A stretch of DNA of 64,000 nucleotides from Hyalella azteca (taxonomy: Eukaryota; Arthropoda; Malacostraca; Amphipoda; Hyalellidae). Positions 23,547 through 35,900 of this stretch are shown in pieces. The stretch is from contig NW_025936659.1 in assembly GCF_000764305.2 (NCBI RefSeq), forward strand, positions 124,001-188,000, in the 5' to 3' direction. Made by a program: the position numbers and the translations under genes. Position 1 is the stretch's first letter. Every line of letters begins with the position of its first letter. Below the pieces are notes generated by a model. The model saw only the letters and a list, made by a program, of their open reading frames with translations, was not told the origin of the DNA and made no database searches.

Positions 23547-26500
23547 CTACATAGGCGCTCGATTTTCCGAAATCTCGCCAAGCAGCCAGTAAGTCACCAT
23601 CGTACCCTTGCCCTGCAAAAAATAAATCAAATAGGATTCCATATATATTAATCGTACGATTTAAACAAATGGCACAAACTTGATTCACGTAACCACGTGC
23701 TAACATAGAAACTTGCTCCTGTTGCTAGCATTGCTCTAGATGTATTAAAAAGCTGAGTTCAAATTTTAAATAAATAAGAAGATTGTAACGGATATAACAA
23801 GAAATTTTTTTGTCGTTTCTCTGTGAGATTAAATTTTCCTGCAAGTAAGTTGAACATAATAAACTTTTCCTATATACCTTGATTGCACTGGGTCCGCGGC
23901 CCATTTCTTGTTATTTCTGTGTAAGATTAAATATTCCTGCAAGCAAGTTGAATATAATAAACTTTTTTCTATATACCTTGATTGCAATAGGCCCGCGGCC
24001 CATTTCTTGTTATTTCTGTGTAAGAATAAATATTCCTGCAAGCAAGTTGAATGTAATAAACTTTTTTCTATATACCTTGATTGCAATGGGCCCGCGGCGC
24101 TCCAGCAGAAACTGGGGGTGGTGCTGCTGCAAGAGGGAATGAGTAGAGTCGGATACATGGATCTTCATCGCTGCAAAGAGAAGAGCAAATTTTCAGCAAA
24201 ATCGTGGAAAATCTGAAGCCCTACTGAGTAATCCGGATTACAGTTAAGTAACATATCAAGAAATAACTACCAGTTACAAAGAAAATCAAGTAAAATTGAT
24301 TTATGATCTGTATTAAAAATTCACTATATTTGCCTATTGGTAATTATTTAACAGATACAAAATTCGAAATCAAGTAATTCAATACTAATGATCGTAATCA
24401 TTTGAACAATGTAGAGACAAGGAGCTAGAAATTTGATGAAATTCAGTGGCACGCACGTTCCCCGGACGACTCCATCCTGGAGGCTGTGTTGACGGTGTCG
24501 CCGAAGATGCAGTAGCGAGGCTTGTTTTCACCCACCACCCCAGCTACGCATCTGCCGGAGTTTATGCCGATGCGGATCTCTAATTTCTGCTCCGGCAGCG
24601 CGTCACTTCTAAAGAAATTCAATTTTATTAATTCATTCATTCATTTATAATACGATGGATACTCCATAATTGAAAAAAAAAAACCAACAACGGTTGCGCA
24701 TACGCACATGAGGGCATTGGAGAATGTTTCGATATTCGGAGAACGTGTAACGTCTTAAGAATAAAATCCACAAAAAATCCAATAATATATGAGGAAAACA
24801 AACTTAGTACAGGAATCTAGCGCTGGATCAGTTAAGTCGTGGAACAAACGCAAGTGGATATTGTAACATAAAACTGTGCCGTTATAAAAGAGAGTAATAG
24901 TGGAATAATGCGTTGAGAAAGTTGCGTAAACTGCTTCAGAAAACAAGAATATTTTGTGTTAATAGAAGATCTAGCAAAACATTTCTCGAATTCAATTGTA
25001 TTATCGCACGAGATTGAACAACCTCAAATGTCAAATGAATATTTGAAATAATTTCTTAGTTTCCAAAGAGGTCTATGAATAACATGCCTTGTGCCAAGAT
25101 GTTGGCTTACCAAAGAACCACAACTTCTCGCTTGTGGGCTTTAATAAAATAATCGAAAAGCTGTGCGAGCTGTCTGTTTGCATGGGTATCTCGTTCATTG
25201 TTACTGAGTAACACTAACATCCCTCAACAGTAATCGTCGAGTGGTGGGGACTCTCGACGTTGTTTCCATTGAAGATGCGAATAGTTAGATGCTGGTCACA
25301 GAGGTTCAATTGCAGTTCAATTCAAGATAATTTAAATTTCTAACATTCTCATAAAAAATGTAATTCCTACGCTTGTTCCGATGCAACAGCCTACTTGAAG
25401 GATCGCACGGCGTCGAGCAGCGCGAGGGACATGCGGGCGATCTCACGCAGGTGCAGCATGCCGTTCTTAGTAGGCAGCCCTGATGCCACCACGTACGCAT
25501 CACCAATGGTCTCGACCTTACGGTGAATAATCATAAAAAATATAACTTAGTACTCACTGCAGTGAGTGACAGAGAGCGCATTTTCTCGTCGACGAAAACG
25601 TGAAGTCACGGACAGACAGACGGACGGGCATGACGAGCATAATAGGGCATTTTTGCCAAAAATGAGAAAATGCGTTAAAAATAACGACTGCGTAAATCTA
25701 ATGGCAACTATTGAGCCAAACTTAACAATTTCTACCAAATGCGAACTCACTCACAGAGGCGGCGATCCATCGTGGCCTGGGACTGCTATGTCCCAAACAA
25801 ATACAGGGTGCGGCGCGGGAACTTACTTATTTGAATTGCGCGCCACGTGGCGGCCATTAGTCCTAGGAAGGTGGCGCCATGCGCAATATGGTGCACTTCC
25901 GATCTCGTCTGACAAAATGTATTGAACAGCATGGAGGTCACCTACAAGATGTAATATTCAAGAATTAAACTTGTAAGTAAACCCAACGAAACTTTAAATG
26001 TAGCTCTTTGTAAAAAAGAAAGAATTAAAACGCTATCTTTAATACTTTTTACTTTGTGATTTTTTTAAAAGAGTAAGTTCCCACGCCGCACCCTGTACTA
26101 AGGATACTATAAAGGATACTATAAAGTGGGTATTAATAAATCTGAGGGACGTAGGTAGTTCGAAAAATTTTGCTGCTGTGATTTATTTTAGAAATGTAAG
26201 TTGAATATGAGCTCTCAATAAAATAGCGTAGGGTATCAAAAATTAGAAGGAAAGCAGCAGAGTTATCACTAGCCAACAAAAAAACTATAAGCAGTTCACT
26301 CTATAAAAACTTTTATTCGTTCAAAATCTTTCTCGGTATTTGTAATGCAAGTTAAAATTTTCAGGCTTACCATACTTCCACATTAAATACCGTTGAAATT
26401 CACTAGTGTCTAACATAAAAGAATTATGGCGAAAACATGGTGTGGCAACTAATAGAAACGACATGATCAGTAGTCACCTTGTAAACGTCAAACTTGCTGA

Positions 26501-26919
26501 TGGTGTCGTCGAAGAGTGAATACAACTCGTTTAGTAAATCCACGATCTGTAAAAAGGCAGCTTGATAATTGCTAAAAGATAATTGCTAAAGCAAAATAGT
26601 ATTTAGAATGAAATTTTGCACAAAAAGGCAGGATTTGGTACTGACTTAACTCTAAGAAAACGACGCGCAAACATTATATTATATCATGCAGTATAAAATT
26701 TGACCCCACAATCGTTATGAAAATAGTCATTGTACGCATTTTGACATGAATTTAATTAAAACCGGCCGCGAAAATACAACCTGCATAGGGTCGGAACTTG
26801 CAGAAATTTTGGCGAAGTCAACAATGTCGCTAAAGTAAATCGTAACACATTCGAAAGATTCCGCCACGTCAAGCTTGCGGTTGTTATTCTGTTGGTTGAT
26901 GATCTTCTGTGCTACCGAT
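23547..26919 (-). CDS. Guanylate cyclase catalytic domain, exons 19-24
   Basis: Exon 19 has [11 protein letters not shown] (metal-binding Asp ~947) and SDPMQ; exon 20 [20 protein letters not shown]; exon 21 [15 protein letters not shown] (guanine-recognition Glu ~987, second metal Asp ~991); exon 22 [16 protein letters not shown] and [18 protein letters not shown] (guanine-specifying Cys ~1059, Asn ~1066, Arg ~1070); exon 23 [15 protein letters not shown]; exon 24 [13 protein letters not shown], the usual C-terminal strand, then nine residues and TAG. All residues needed for guanylate cyclase activity are visible. Confidence 0.93.
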
Positions 26920-29900
26920 CTGGAATTTCAAATGAAACGTGATAATAAAAATTAGCTGTGACATGGTCTTGACCGGATTAATTTTAGATTTTTGATTCCT
27001 AGATAAACGAAAATTACGTACATTAAATTTGCCGAAAAATCTGCAGGCGACTGTTGCATCTAAAAACATAAGAGAATTGATTTGTTTAACTGGTTAAACT
27101 TTGTAAGAATATATGGCAATTAACTCTCCATTATTTTTCAAACTCTCTCTTTTGCTATTTGGAGCAACACAGAAAGTTATAAATAAGAACAAATAATAGT
27201 ATAAGTGCAGGCCGTGTTGTATAGTTGTGATTAGTATAGCGGCCACCTTGCCGAATGCGACCACTTTCCACAACAAATTGCGGGTTGCGAACCCTCAACT
27301 CGCTGCTCCAATATGGGTGATCTTTAATCATTCGGCCACCCCAGCCAAGCTCGATTATATTACCTAAGCAAAACCATACTTACTTAGGAAGGACTTCATG
27401 CAGCAAATTTTCCCACTTTCTTTTTTCTTCAAGAAAAGAAAGAGTCTGTTCATGCACCTCGTTCTCCAAGTTCTGTGCGTAGTTCTCAAGACGCCTGATC
27501 AAGTTGTCAACTACATTGGATGATGAATAGCCTCTGGAGAGATCAGTAGAAATCATATAGTGAAAATTCTTGCTGCATTAGAGTAATATCAAATTGGTTG
27601 CTTACAGGGATTGTAAAAAATGACAAAGTCAATTAAGTTATCGATGATTGAAAAATAGCCTTTGAATAAATCGGAAGACAATTTTCAGAACAACTCGCGA
27701 ACAATTGAAACAAATTAGAATAACTCAGATAAGATTGATTTTTACAGATCAATAAAACAGTCGTTTCAAATTTATTGCAAGTTATGTTCAGTGTGATAGT
27801 TTTCTCACATCATATAAATTTAGTCTTGTATCAATAAAGAACAATAAAACCAACTTGATATTTTTATAAAATGAACTTATCAAAATTTGAAAGTTTCCAA
27901 ACTTAGAGTTTTGCTTGATGGTTTGGCTGATGTAGTGCAGAGGAGGGCGCATTTTCTGATTTTGATCCCAACACATCCGGATGAGGTCAACGATCTCGGG
28001 GTGAGGAATATCTTCCTCGGCCACTAGGGGGCGGAATGGAGGGTTATCTTCATGTTCCACTCGCCTCAGGATCTCTGTTAGATATGTTAAAAACTCAGTC
28101 ACTTTCAATTTTCTCGTCCAGGAGTGAAATTCTAGGAAATCTCTGTTGGTGAAGGAAAAACTCAAAGTCAAATGGAGGTATTTTCAATTTTCTATTCCAA
28201 GAACGAAATTCAAGCGAAAATATTCCAAAACTTTTAATCAAAGGATGAATTTTAAAACTTAATGTTCTCTATACAATTAAAATGTTATATAATGTATATA
28301 ATGTTCTCTATATAATTAATTTTGAGGATTCATAAAGGTGAGCCATAGTTTACCCGAGTATGTCACGTCATCGTCTGTAGGGAAGGTGCCAGCGCACGAG
28401 AAGATCTCGTTCATGATGATGCCGAAAGAGTAGACGTCCTAATGTATATAATGTTCTCTATATAATTAATTTTCAGGATTCATAAAGGTGCACCATAGTT
28501 TACCCGAGTATGTCACGTCCTCGTCTGTAGGGAAGGTGCCGGCGCACGAGAAGATCTCGTTCATGATGATGCCGAAGGAGTAGACGTCAGCCATCTGGGC
28601 GTCCTCGGGACTGAGCTGGCCGGGGCCCGAGCGCAGCACCTCAGGAGCACGCCACAGCTTCCCTGCTATCGTTAATTTGATTACATTTCAAACCTCTATT
28701 AAATAAGCATGAAGCATTTATTATTCATTAGCCCCATCTTTTCTAAAACATAGTCTCTGCAAATTCGTTCGTTGCAATTGATGATAGGCTAAATTTATAA
28801 GTTTGGTTGTTAAATTGAAAAAATTCCAAACCTCATATTGAATTCATATATTCAAGACTATAAATTATTAAATATAAATAAGGTTTGCTTTTATTTGGTT
28901 AGAAGTTAGAACGAATCATTTCAGAATAATATGCACAGTCCATGATTTGAAACCTATATGTGTTCATTGTTTGAATAAGCTTTGAAATTCACTTGTTGAA
29001 GTGAATTTCTCTTGTTCTTTGTTGTTCACACACTGAATTCACTTGTTGTTGGAGTGAACGCTACGGTATACGCTTGCATCCACAAATGAAACGGTTCGTA
29101 CACTAAAATTAACATCATTTCCCTACTTTCTTCGGCACAAAGCTTTAAGATAATTTCAATCTCTCATTTTGCTCTCCCCACTACAGCGCCCCTTATTTAC
29201 CTCTATCACATGATTCGCCGCGTTCCTGATAGTCGTCATTCCTGAACGAGAGCAAACCAAAGCCAGAGAGCTTGAGCACAAAACGGGAGTCAATGACGCA
29301 GTTAGATGACTTCAAATTACCATGCATTTTCAGAGCGCTTTTGTGCAAGAAATTCAGTCCCTGTAAAATCAAATATTAATGAGACCCTAGCTGTGCTGAA
29401 AGAATGTCCAATGAAGCTATATAATTCTAAACAGGTACCCTCTCAAAAGGCTATCGCATAGCTGCCTGAACTCACATACACATACGTCAAAATGAAATTG
29501 TGAGCACCGTGCTCCAGGCTTTCTATTCGCTAACGTAGTCAGTATTCAAGTAAAAATGATGGAAACAATTAATGAGTATCAATTACCGTAGCTAATATTG
29601 AAGCACCAAATGAACACGCAGTAGCCGAAAAAATGAAGAACCATGCACTAACCTGAAGCAGGTCTCTGAGCAGCGAAAACTTCATGGTGTCATCGCGGAC
29701 AACCTGCGTGTGCTGCTGCAACATTCTATGCAGGGAGCCCCTGGGGCAGAGCTCGAGTACCATTAAGTTCAAGTCGTTTTCAAAGCACGCGCCCATGAAC
29801 TGTACCACGTTGTCGTTCTTTAAGAGTTTCAGCTGCAAAGCCATGGGCGAGAGCATCAACATTAAGCATAGATAGTGAGGTCTCGAAATTATTTTCGTGA

Positions 29901-32900
29901 TCTCCGCTAGACCTTATGAATATACAACGATCAGGAAACTCGATCACTATATAGATCTTCGATGTTTAAGGTTGAAATTTACGAACAATTATTTTCAATA
30001 TGACATATGCATTATATATTCATCACTTTTTTTAAATGAAACCTTCTTTCGATTTTTTGAACTCACATTCTGCAGCTCAATCGTCATTGCGGAGCTGACA
30101 GCAATGCGTCTCTTGGGAAGCCTCTTGATGAACACTCTTTGGCCCTACCAAATGTCGTTAATTGAATCAGAACTTTGTTGTAAATGTAGTAACACAAATT
30201 TGAATATTAAACAGGCTAAATACCAATTCAGTTGCATCTAAGTCGATCCAACACGACCTCATATATCGTTTTGGAATTATTAAATATCATTGTGAAACTT
30301 ATTTCTAGATTCTCTTAATAAAGAAATGTGTTGCCCATCAAATAACACCTAATCCGATTCAACTAGCAAACTACCTAAATTTTCTTGCCTGGTTTATTAG
30401 ATTGAATTGTTTAAATAAATCCTTAACATTGTTGTTTATCGCCTTGCATGAGAACATCTATTGGTAATAAAGTAGTCTACTGATAGTTGACAAAGTACTC
30501 AACTCAGGGTGCCAGGGACATTTCCCTTATTGAAATTCATAAACTTATTGCAACATTTTTACTGTAAAATTTTGCTATGTTTTTGGACAAACTTCAGCAA
30601 GACGATAAAATATATTAAATACGAATTTTAAAAACTGAATTCTGTGATATCTTTCACATATATATTTTAACCGCATTGTTATATGGTGATTCAGAAATCC
30701 GGTCAGCGATTGTTTAGTCAAGTTTAACCGAAATCCGTAGAGATGACGCTCCAACAAGGACTATCGAAAAAATTCTGGAACTCGGGATCTTACTCAAAAT
30801 AATAAAGTTTAGGTATATTAATGATCAATTTAGAATAATCTCCACTATAGAGTTCGGCACGACAGTTGTTCAGGTATTGCAGCCATCCTTGTTGCCTTGA
30901 ATATCTGTAACTTGAAGTGATGAATTTGCAATATGTACTAATGTAAGTTTTCTTGGTACCTTGTATCGCTCCTCGGCCGTGAAGTGGTTGCAAGCCAGGC
31001 TCACAAGAGACGTCGTGCTCTGCAAAAGGAGTGAAAACGATTACTAAAATTATATGAACAATGATTTTGCACAATATTTGATTCATTTATAATATGCGAC
31101 TTGTACCTTGAGCACTTCCAGCCAAACAAAACTTGTTCAGTGTTACGCATAAATTTTTCGTACGTTTGCTGCAGATCTCACGTACAGAATGCACCCCACA
31201 AAAATAAAGGTACGAGTATATATAATATAATATATTATAATATAATATAATATAATAATAATAATAAAGTAAAATCCCGCCCGAATAAATAATAATAAAG
31301 CAAAATTTCTGAAGGATCACCCCAGCGCTGGATCCCTTTCGCCCATCTCCAGAGTTCGACAACTGCAGGTCTTTGAGGGAGATCTGCCAGACGCGCCTCG
31401 CCCGACGCTTCCTGCGCCAAACTAGTCTGGAAAATGCCATGGTCTAAAATGTTTCACTTCAGCACTCCTCGAAATTCTGTTTCCGTCTTTATGGATTTAT
31501 ATGACAACCTTATAAGCAATAAGCCCGTTATACGCAAACACAAAGTGATTCAACATGCTTTATAACCAAGTCTTTAATGTTTATGGTTTGTTATGTAAAA
31601 AATAAGTTGAAATCATTCAAGTCAATAGCCAATGAAACCAAACAACTGCAGATGAATGCATCAAATCTTAGGTATTCAGTCCCGACGGTCAAAGATGAAT
31701 TTTGTTCGCCAAAATTTCACAAATTTAATTTACATAATTTCCTTACGTTAGCTAAAATTCATGAGTTGAATTAATCTCATAAATGTTCAAACAAATCGTA
31801 ATCGTTTAGAGGAACAAAGCAAATTTTAGAATGACAACGTTGCTTACGCATAGATGCAGCTGGCGCAGCAGAACAGAAAGATGACAGCCCCAATCAAGTA
31901 GTACAGTACTGCACATTGAACAATGCAGGTATCATCAAACTTGCATTTGATTCCATGGTTCAACGTAAACCTATAGGAGGTTCAACGTAAAATCAAACTA
32001 AAATCCTTAGGAGCAATGAATTTGCTATGTTAATTCCGTGAACACAAGAAGCTCTCACACAACGTAACAATATTGGAAGTCAAATTCTCATTAAAAATCA
32101 TCTCTGCTGAAAAAGTATTTTCCACAAAACGAAATTCTGTCGCAAATTACAACACAGTCTATTAAAAGATTTATAATCTGGCTCCGTGTCAGTTGAAAAA
32201 AAGGATTAAATTTAATACAAACTTTTGATGATCGAGGCTATGCATTGCTCTGTTATAAAACACTTCGTCGCCTAAGAATCCAAAAACACTCACAGCATTC
32301 GTCGCCTTTGAATCCATAATAACTCCCAGCATTCGTCGCCTTAGAATCCAAAAACATTCACAGCATTCGTCGTCTTTGAATCCATAATAACTCACAGCAT
32401 TCGTCGCCTTTGAAACCAAAAATACTCACAGCATTCGTCGTCTTTGAATCCATAATAACTCACAGCATTCGTCGCCTTTGAAACCATAATAACTCACAGC
32501 ATTCGTCGCCTTTGAATCCACAAATGGGCTTGTCTTTGGGTGGTTTGTATTTTTCACTGTTGTACTCAAAATCCCAGGAAGCGTTGTCGTCATTCCGGTA
32601 AGAGATGTTTACCACCGTCTGCAGTAAGGGATAGGCTCGAAATTCGTCAAGGATTAATCCTAATCCTTCATTATATTCAGTCAAGTCTGATGGCAAGTCA
32701 ATCCCGCAGGTGAATCACTATATTAATTTGTGCAAAAGTTTTTTTAAGCATTGCAGGAGTGATTCCAGGAGCTTATTAATTTCTTACTTCATAAGAAGAG
32801 GCGTCCTGATTCAACATCATCAAGAAATAAGAAGTCGGTATTGTTCTGTTCTCCACACGGAAATTTCGATTCGTCAGCCGACCTGTCAGAATACGGAGTT

Positions 32901-35900
32901 TCAAATCTTGCCAACTTTTATATTAACTACAATAACTACAAGAACCGAAGCAAGGTATGTAACGGCTACTGTTATGCAGCGGTTCTTATCATACCTTTCA
33001 ATTAGAGCAAAGTGGAAAACAAAGGCTTCAGAGACAAGTGCATTGGCTTGAAGAAAAAAATCAGTTTGCTTAAAGTTTACTATAACACCCTGAGTGAGAT
33101 ATGCGTTTAACTAATGTTTATTAAGCATGCAACATCTTTTTATTCAGTATGCTGAAAAAATGGTACTGCTACCGCGCAACATGTTTTTCAGCTCCGCAAG
33201 TAACGAAAATGCAAACACGTACTGGTATAGCTGGAGTTGAGTTCGACAAGGATTTTCTCTTTAAGATTCGCGCACGAATGATTACGCGATAAGGTTCTGT
33301 TGAGTTCGACGAGGATTTCCTCTTTGAAATTCGAGCAATTCTGGAGTTGACGCGATAAGGTTCTGTTGAGCGCCTCAACGTACAGCCATACGCTGTCGTA
33401 GAAACTGTCCACGGAAGAAGACGCTGGGGCAGCAGCTTGGCTGTTGCTAGGGAGCTTATCTAAATCATTTGAGCAGGTTTGTACCCACTCCTCTTGACCA
33501 CCGTAAGCATCCCTGGCCTGTAGATTTCAACATAACAAAACCTGCTTCAGTAATGGAGTAGCCATTAATTCAAGGGCCGGGGACTATGGTAAGAAGCCAG
33601 TAATATTGTGCATTTGTTAAAGAAGAACTTTCTTTTTACTTCTTAATACTGAGCACAAATTTTGGTGTACGTCGCATAAAATAATAATTATTCTTATTAT
33701 TTATTCTATAATTCAACTCAACTAAAGTCTCTACTGTATAGATCTATCAGTTTTGATTGATCGCAATGAAAAAATCAAAAGTAAAACTTGAAAAATCTAT
33801 TTTTATTTAATTTGCCCCCTGCCTACTCCTGAAAAGCTCTATTAAGGAATGTTGAATAATAGATTAAATGATTAACTCACCCTCTGATACTCCGTTGAAT
33901 ATTCTACAGGAACTTGAGATGTCAGCACCAGCTTGGGAGAGGGGCGGCTTGTGTCAACTGCCTTCTCGGTCCATGGGCGGTAGTCGTCAGGCGTTCTGCA
34001 TTTAATGATGTAATTAATGCTTGTTCTTCGTATTTTTTAGCAACGTTCCTCGTAGCAACAATCTTCTATTATAAATGTATGTTCAATTATCCTTTTCAAA
34101 CAAAACATCTTTTAGGAGCAATGCAGGTCTGTTAAAAAATCTAGAAATGAATCTGAGAGGTGAGAATATGAAATTAAACTCAAAAGTTATTTTGTTGAAA
34201 ATAATTGTCTCACTAGTGTAATATATACCCGCTCCTCATAGAATAAGATAAGTTACCCGAAGCCCAAGTCCAGATAAATGAAAGCGTAGTCGCTACCTCT
34301 ATTATTGGCTTCTCGCGCCACTTGTTCCAGAAGAGAGCTGTTCAAGATGCAAACGAAGACAACTGCAGAATTCAGGACAAAATAAGGCGCTCTAAATAAC
34401 AGAGAGAGAGAGAGAGAGAGTGATGCATTCTTTTTTCAAGTAAATGAGTAATGCATTTGAAGCTGGGAATATTATTAATGGCGCTGCATGATGAATCTGT
34501 AAGTATTCGAAATATATATATATATATATGATCAACTCACTCCTTGCATTTTCAGCGATATTATCGAAAACTTTTTTGAGATCGCTTTCTTTCAAGAAGC
34601 CCCCTTTGCCCGAGTTCTCGAGAGTTTTTGAGTCCGCTCCATAGGAGGTCGCGTTTTGGGGGTCGATTTTATTTGCGCAGTTCCCTTTCAAGGAGTACTC
34701 GGAAGTTGATGAATCCACTCCACAGAAGGCTACCTTCTTCTTATCTATTCTGTCTTTGATGGCTTGCATTGCTTTTGAGCACACTTCCTTCTTATCATCT
34801 TCGTAGAGAAGATACACGATTTTCCAGTTCCATTTATTCATAATCGACAAAACGCTTTGAGCCAGCTGTAATGATTTTAAAACAATGATTAAAAACAATG
34901 ATTTTAGAAAGGTAAGCCTAACAAAATAAACGAGTCACGATACTTTTATGAATCATTGATATCCGATAAATCACATTTAGGATACCTGATAGTAGTCTCC
35001 TTGTAAGCGATACAGTGACTTGTACTTGGGGTCGGAGAAAGTTTTGCTCCTTCCTGCCGTACTGAAAGTTGGGATGTTGAAACGCGTAGCGAATGAAGCT
35101 ATATAATCCAGCTCATAGTTGTTGGTAGAGCCCAAAAACACCCCTTGTGGACAAAGAATACGTTTCTAATCGCGAAAATGCGAATGTAATTATTTATTGA
35201 TAATCCCACTACTTTTGAGCAGTTATATCGCAAACTCCAAATCAGCCCTTCAACTAAAAATAGTTGACACATGATCTGGTATATTAGCTAACACGTTCTA
35301 TATGTACCAATCTATGATATTGCCCAAGCATGGCCCTACAACTAAATTTATGGAATCACTACACAGGCATCAAGCAAACAATCGAAATCGATATTTGAAA
35401 CTGCATAGAGCAGACAGAAAATATTACGGGCTGTTGGTATTCTGCTTAAAGAGTTGATAATTGATCGAACAAATTCCAACGCGGTAATTTTATACTGCTG
35501 ATTGAAGTTCACTTCATTAGTAACTGAATCCGTTAATAGAATATCCTAATACCGCTGACGAAACTCACCGACGTCGCATTCGTTCGATTTGGTTGCACAA
35601 CGCAAATCCGTAGGACCATCTGAGAACGACCTTTCACCAACTGCTTAGGGAAATAGTTGCAGGCATGTAAGATTTCTAATGGTCAAATGTTACGTAGTAT
35701 CGCTTAAACAGCTTCATGACGTTTTGAAAAACATGCATTGTGAAACGAGCAAATAAGTGGAATGGTTTGTAATAGAATTGCCTTTTTAGTTAGAAAATCC
35801 GAATGAGTAATCATTCGGAAGTTCATGATGGTAACTTTGATCCTACTACTACTACTTTTTTGGTAACCTTCATGAGGTAACTTTGGTTTATTAAGTTCAT

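Noticed and set aside
25566..25925. 119-codon plus frame
   Set aside because: It overlaps the intronic TIR element and intron of the cyclase; no homology or splice evidence.
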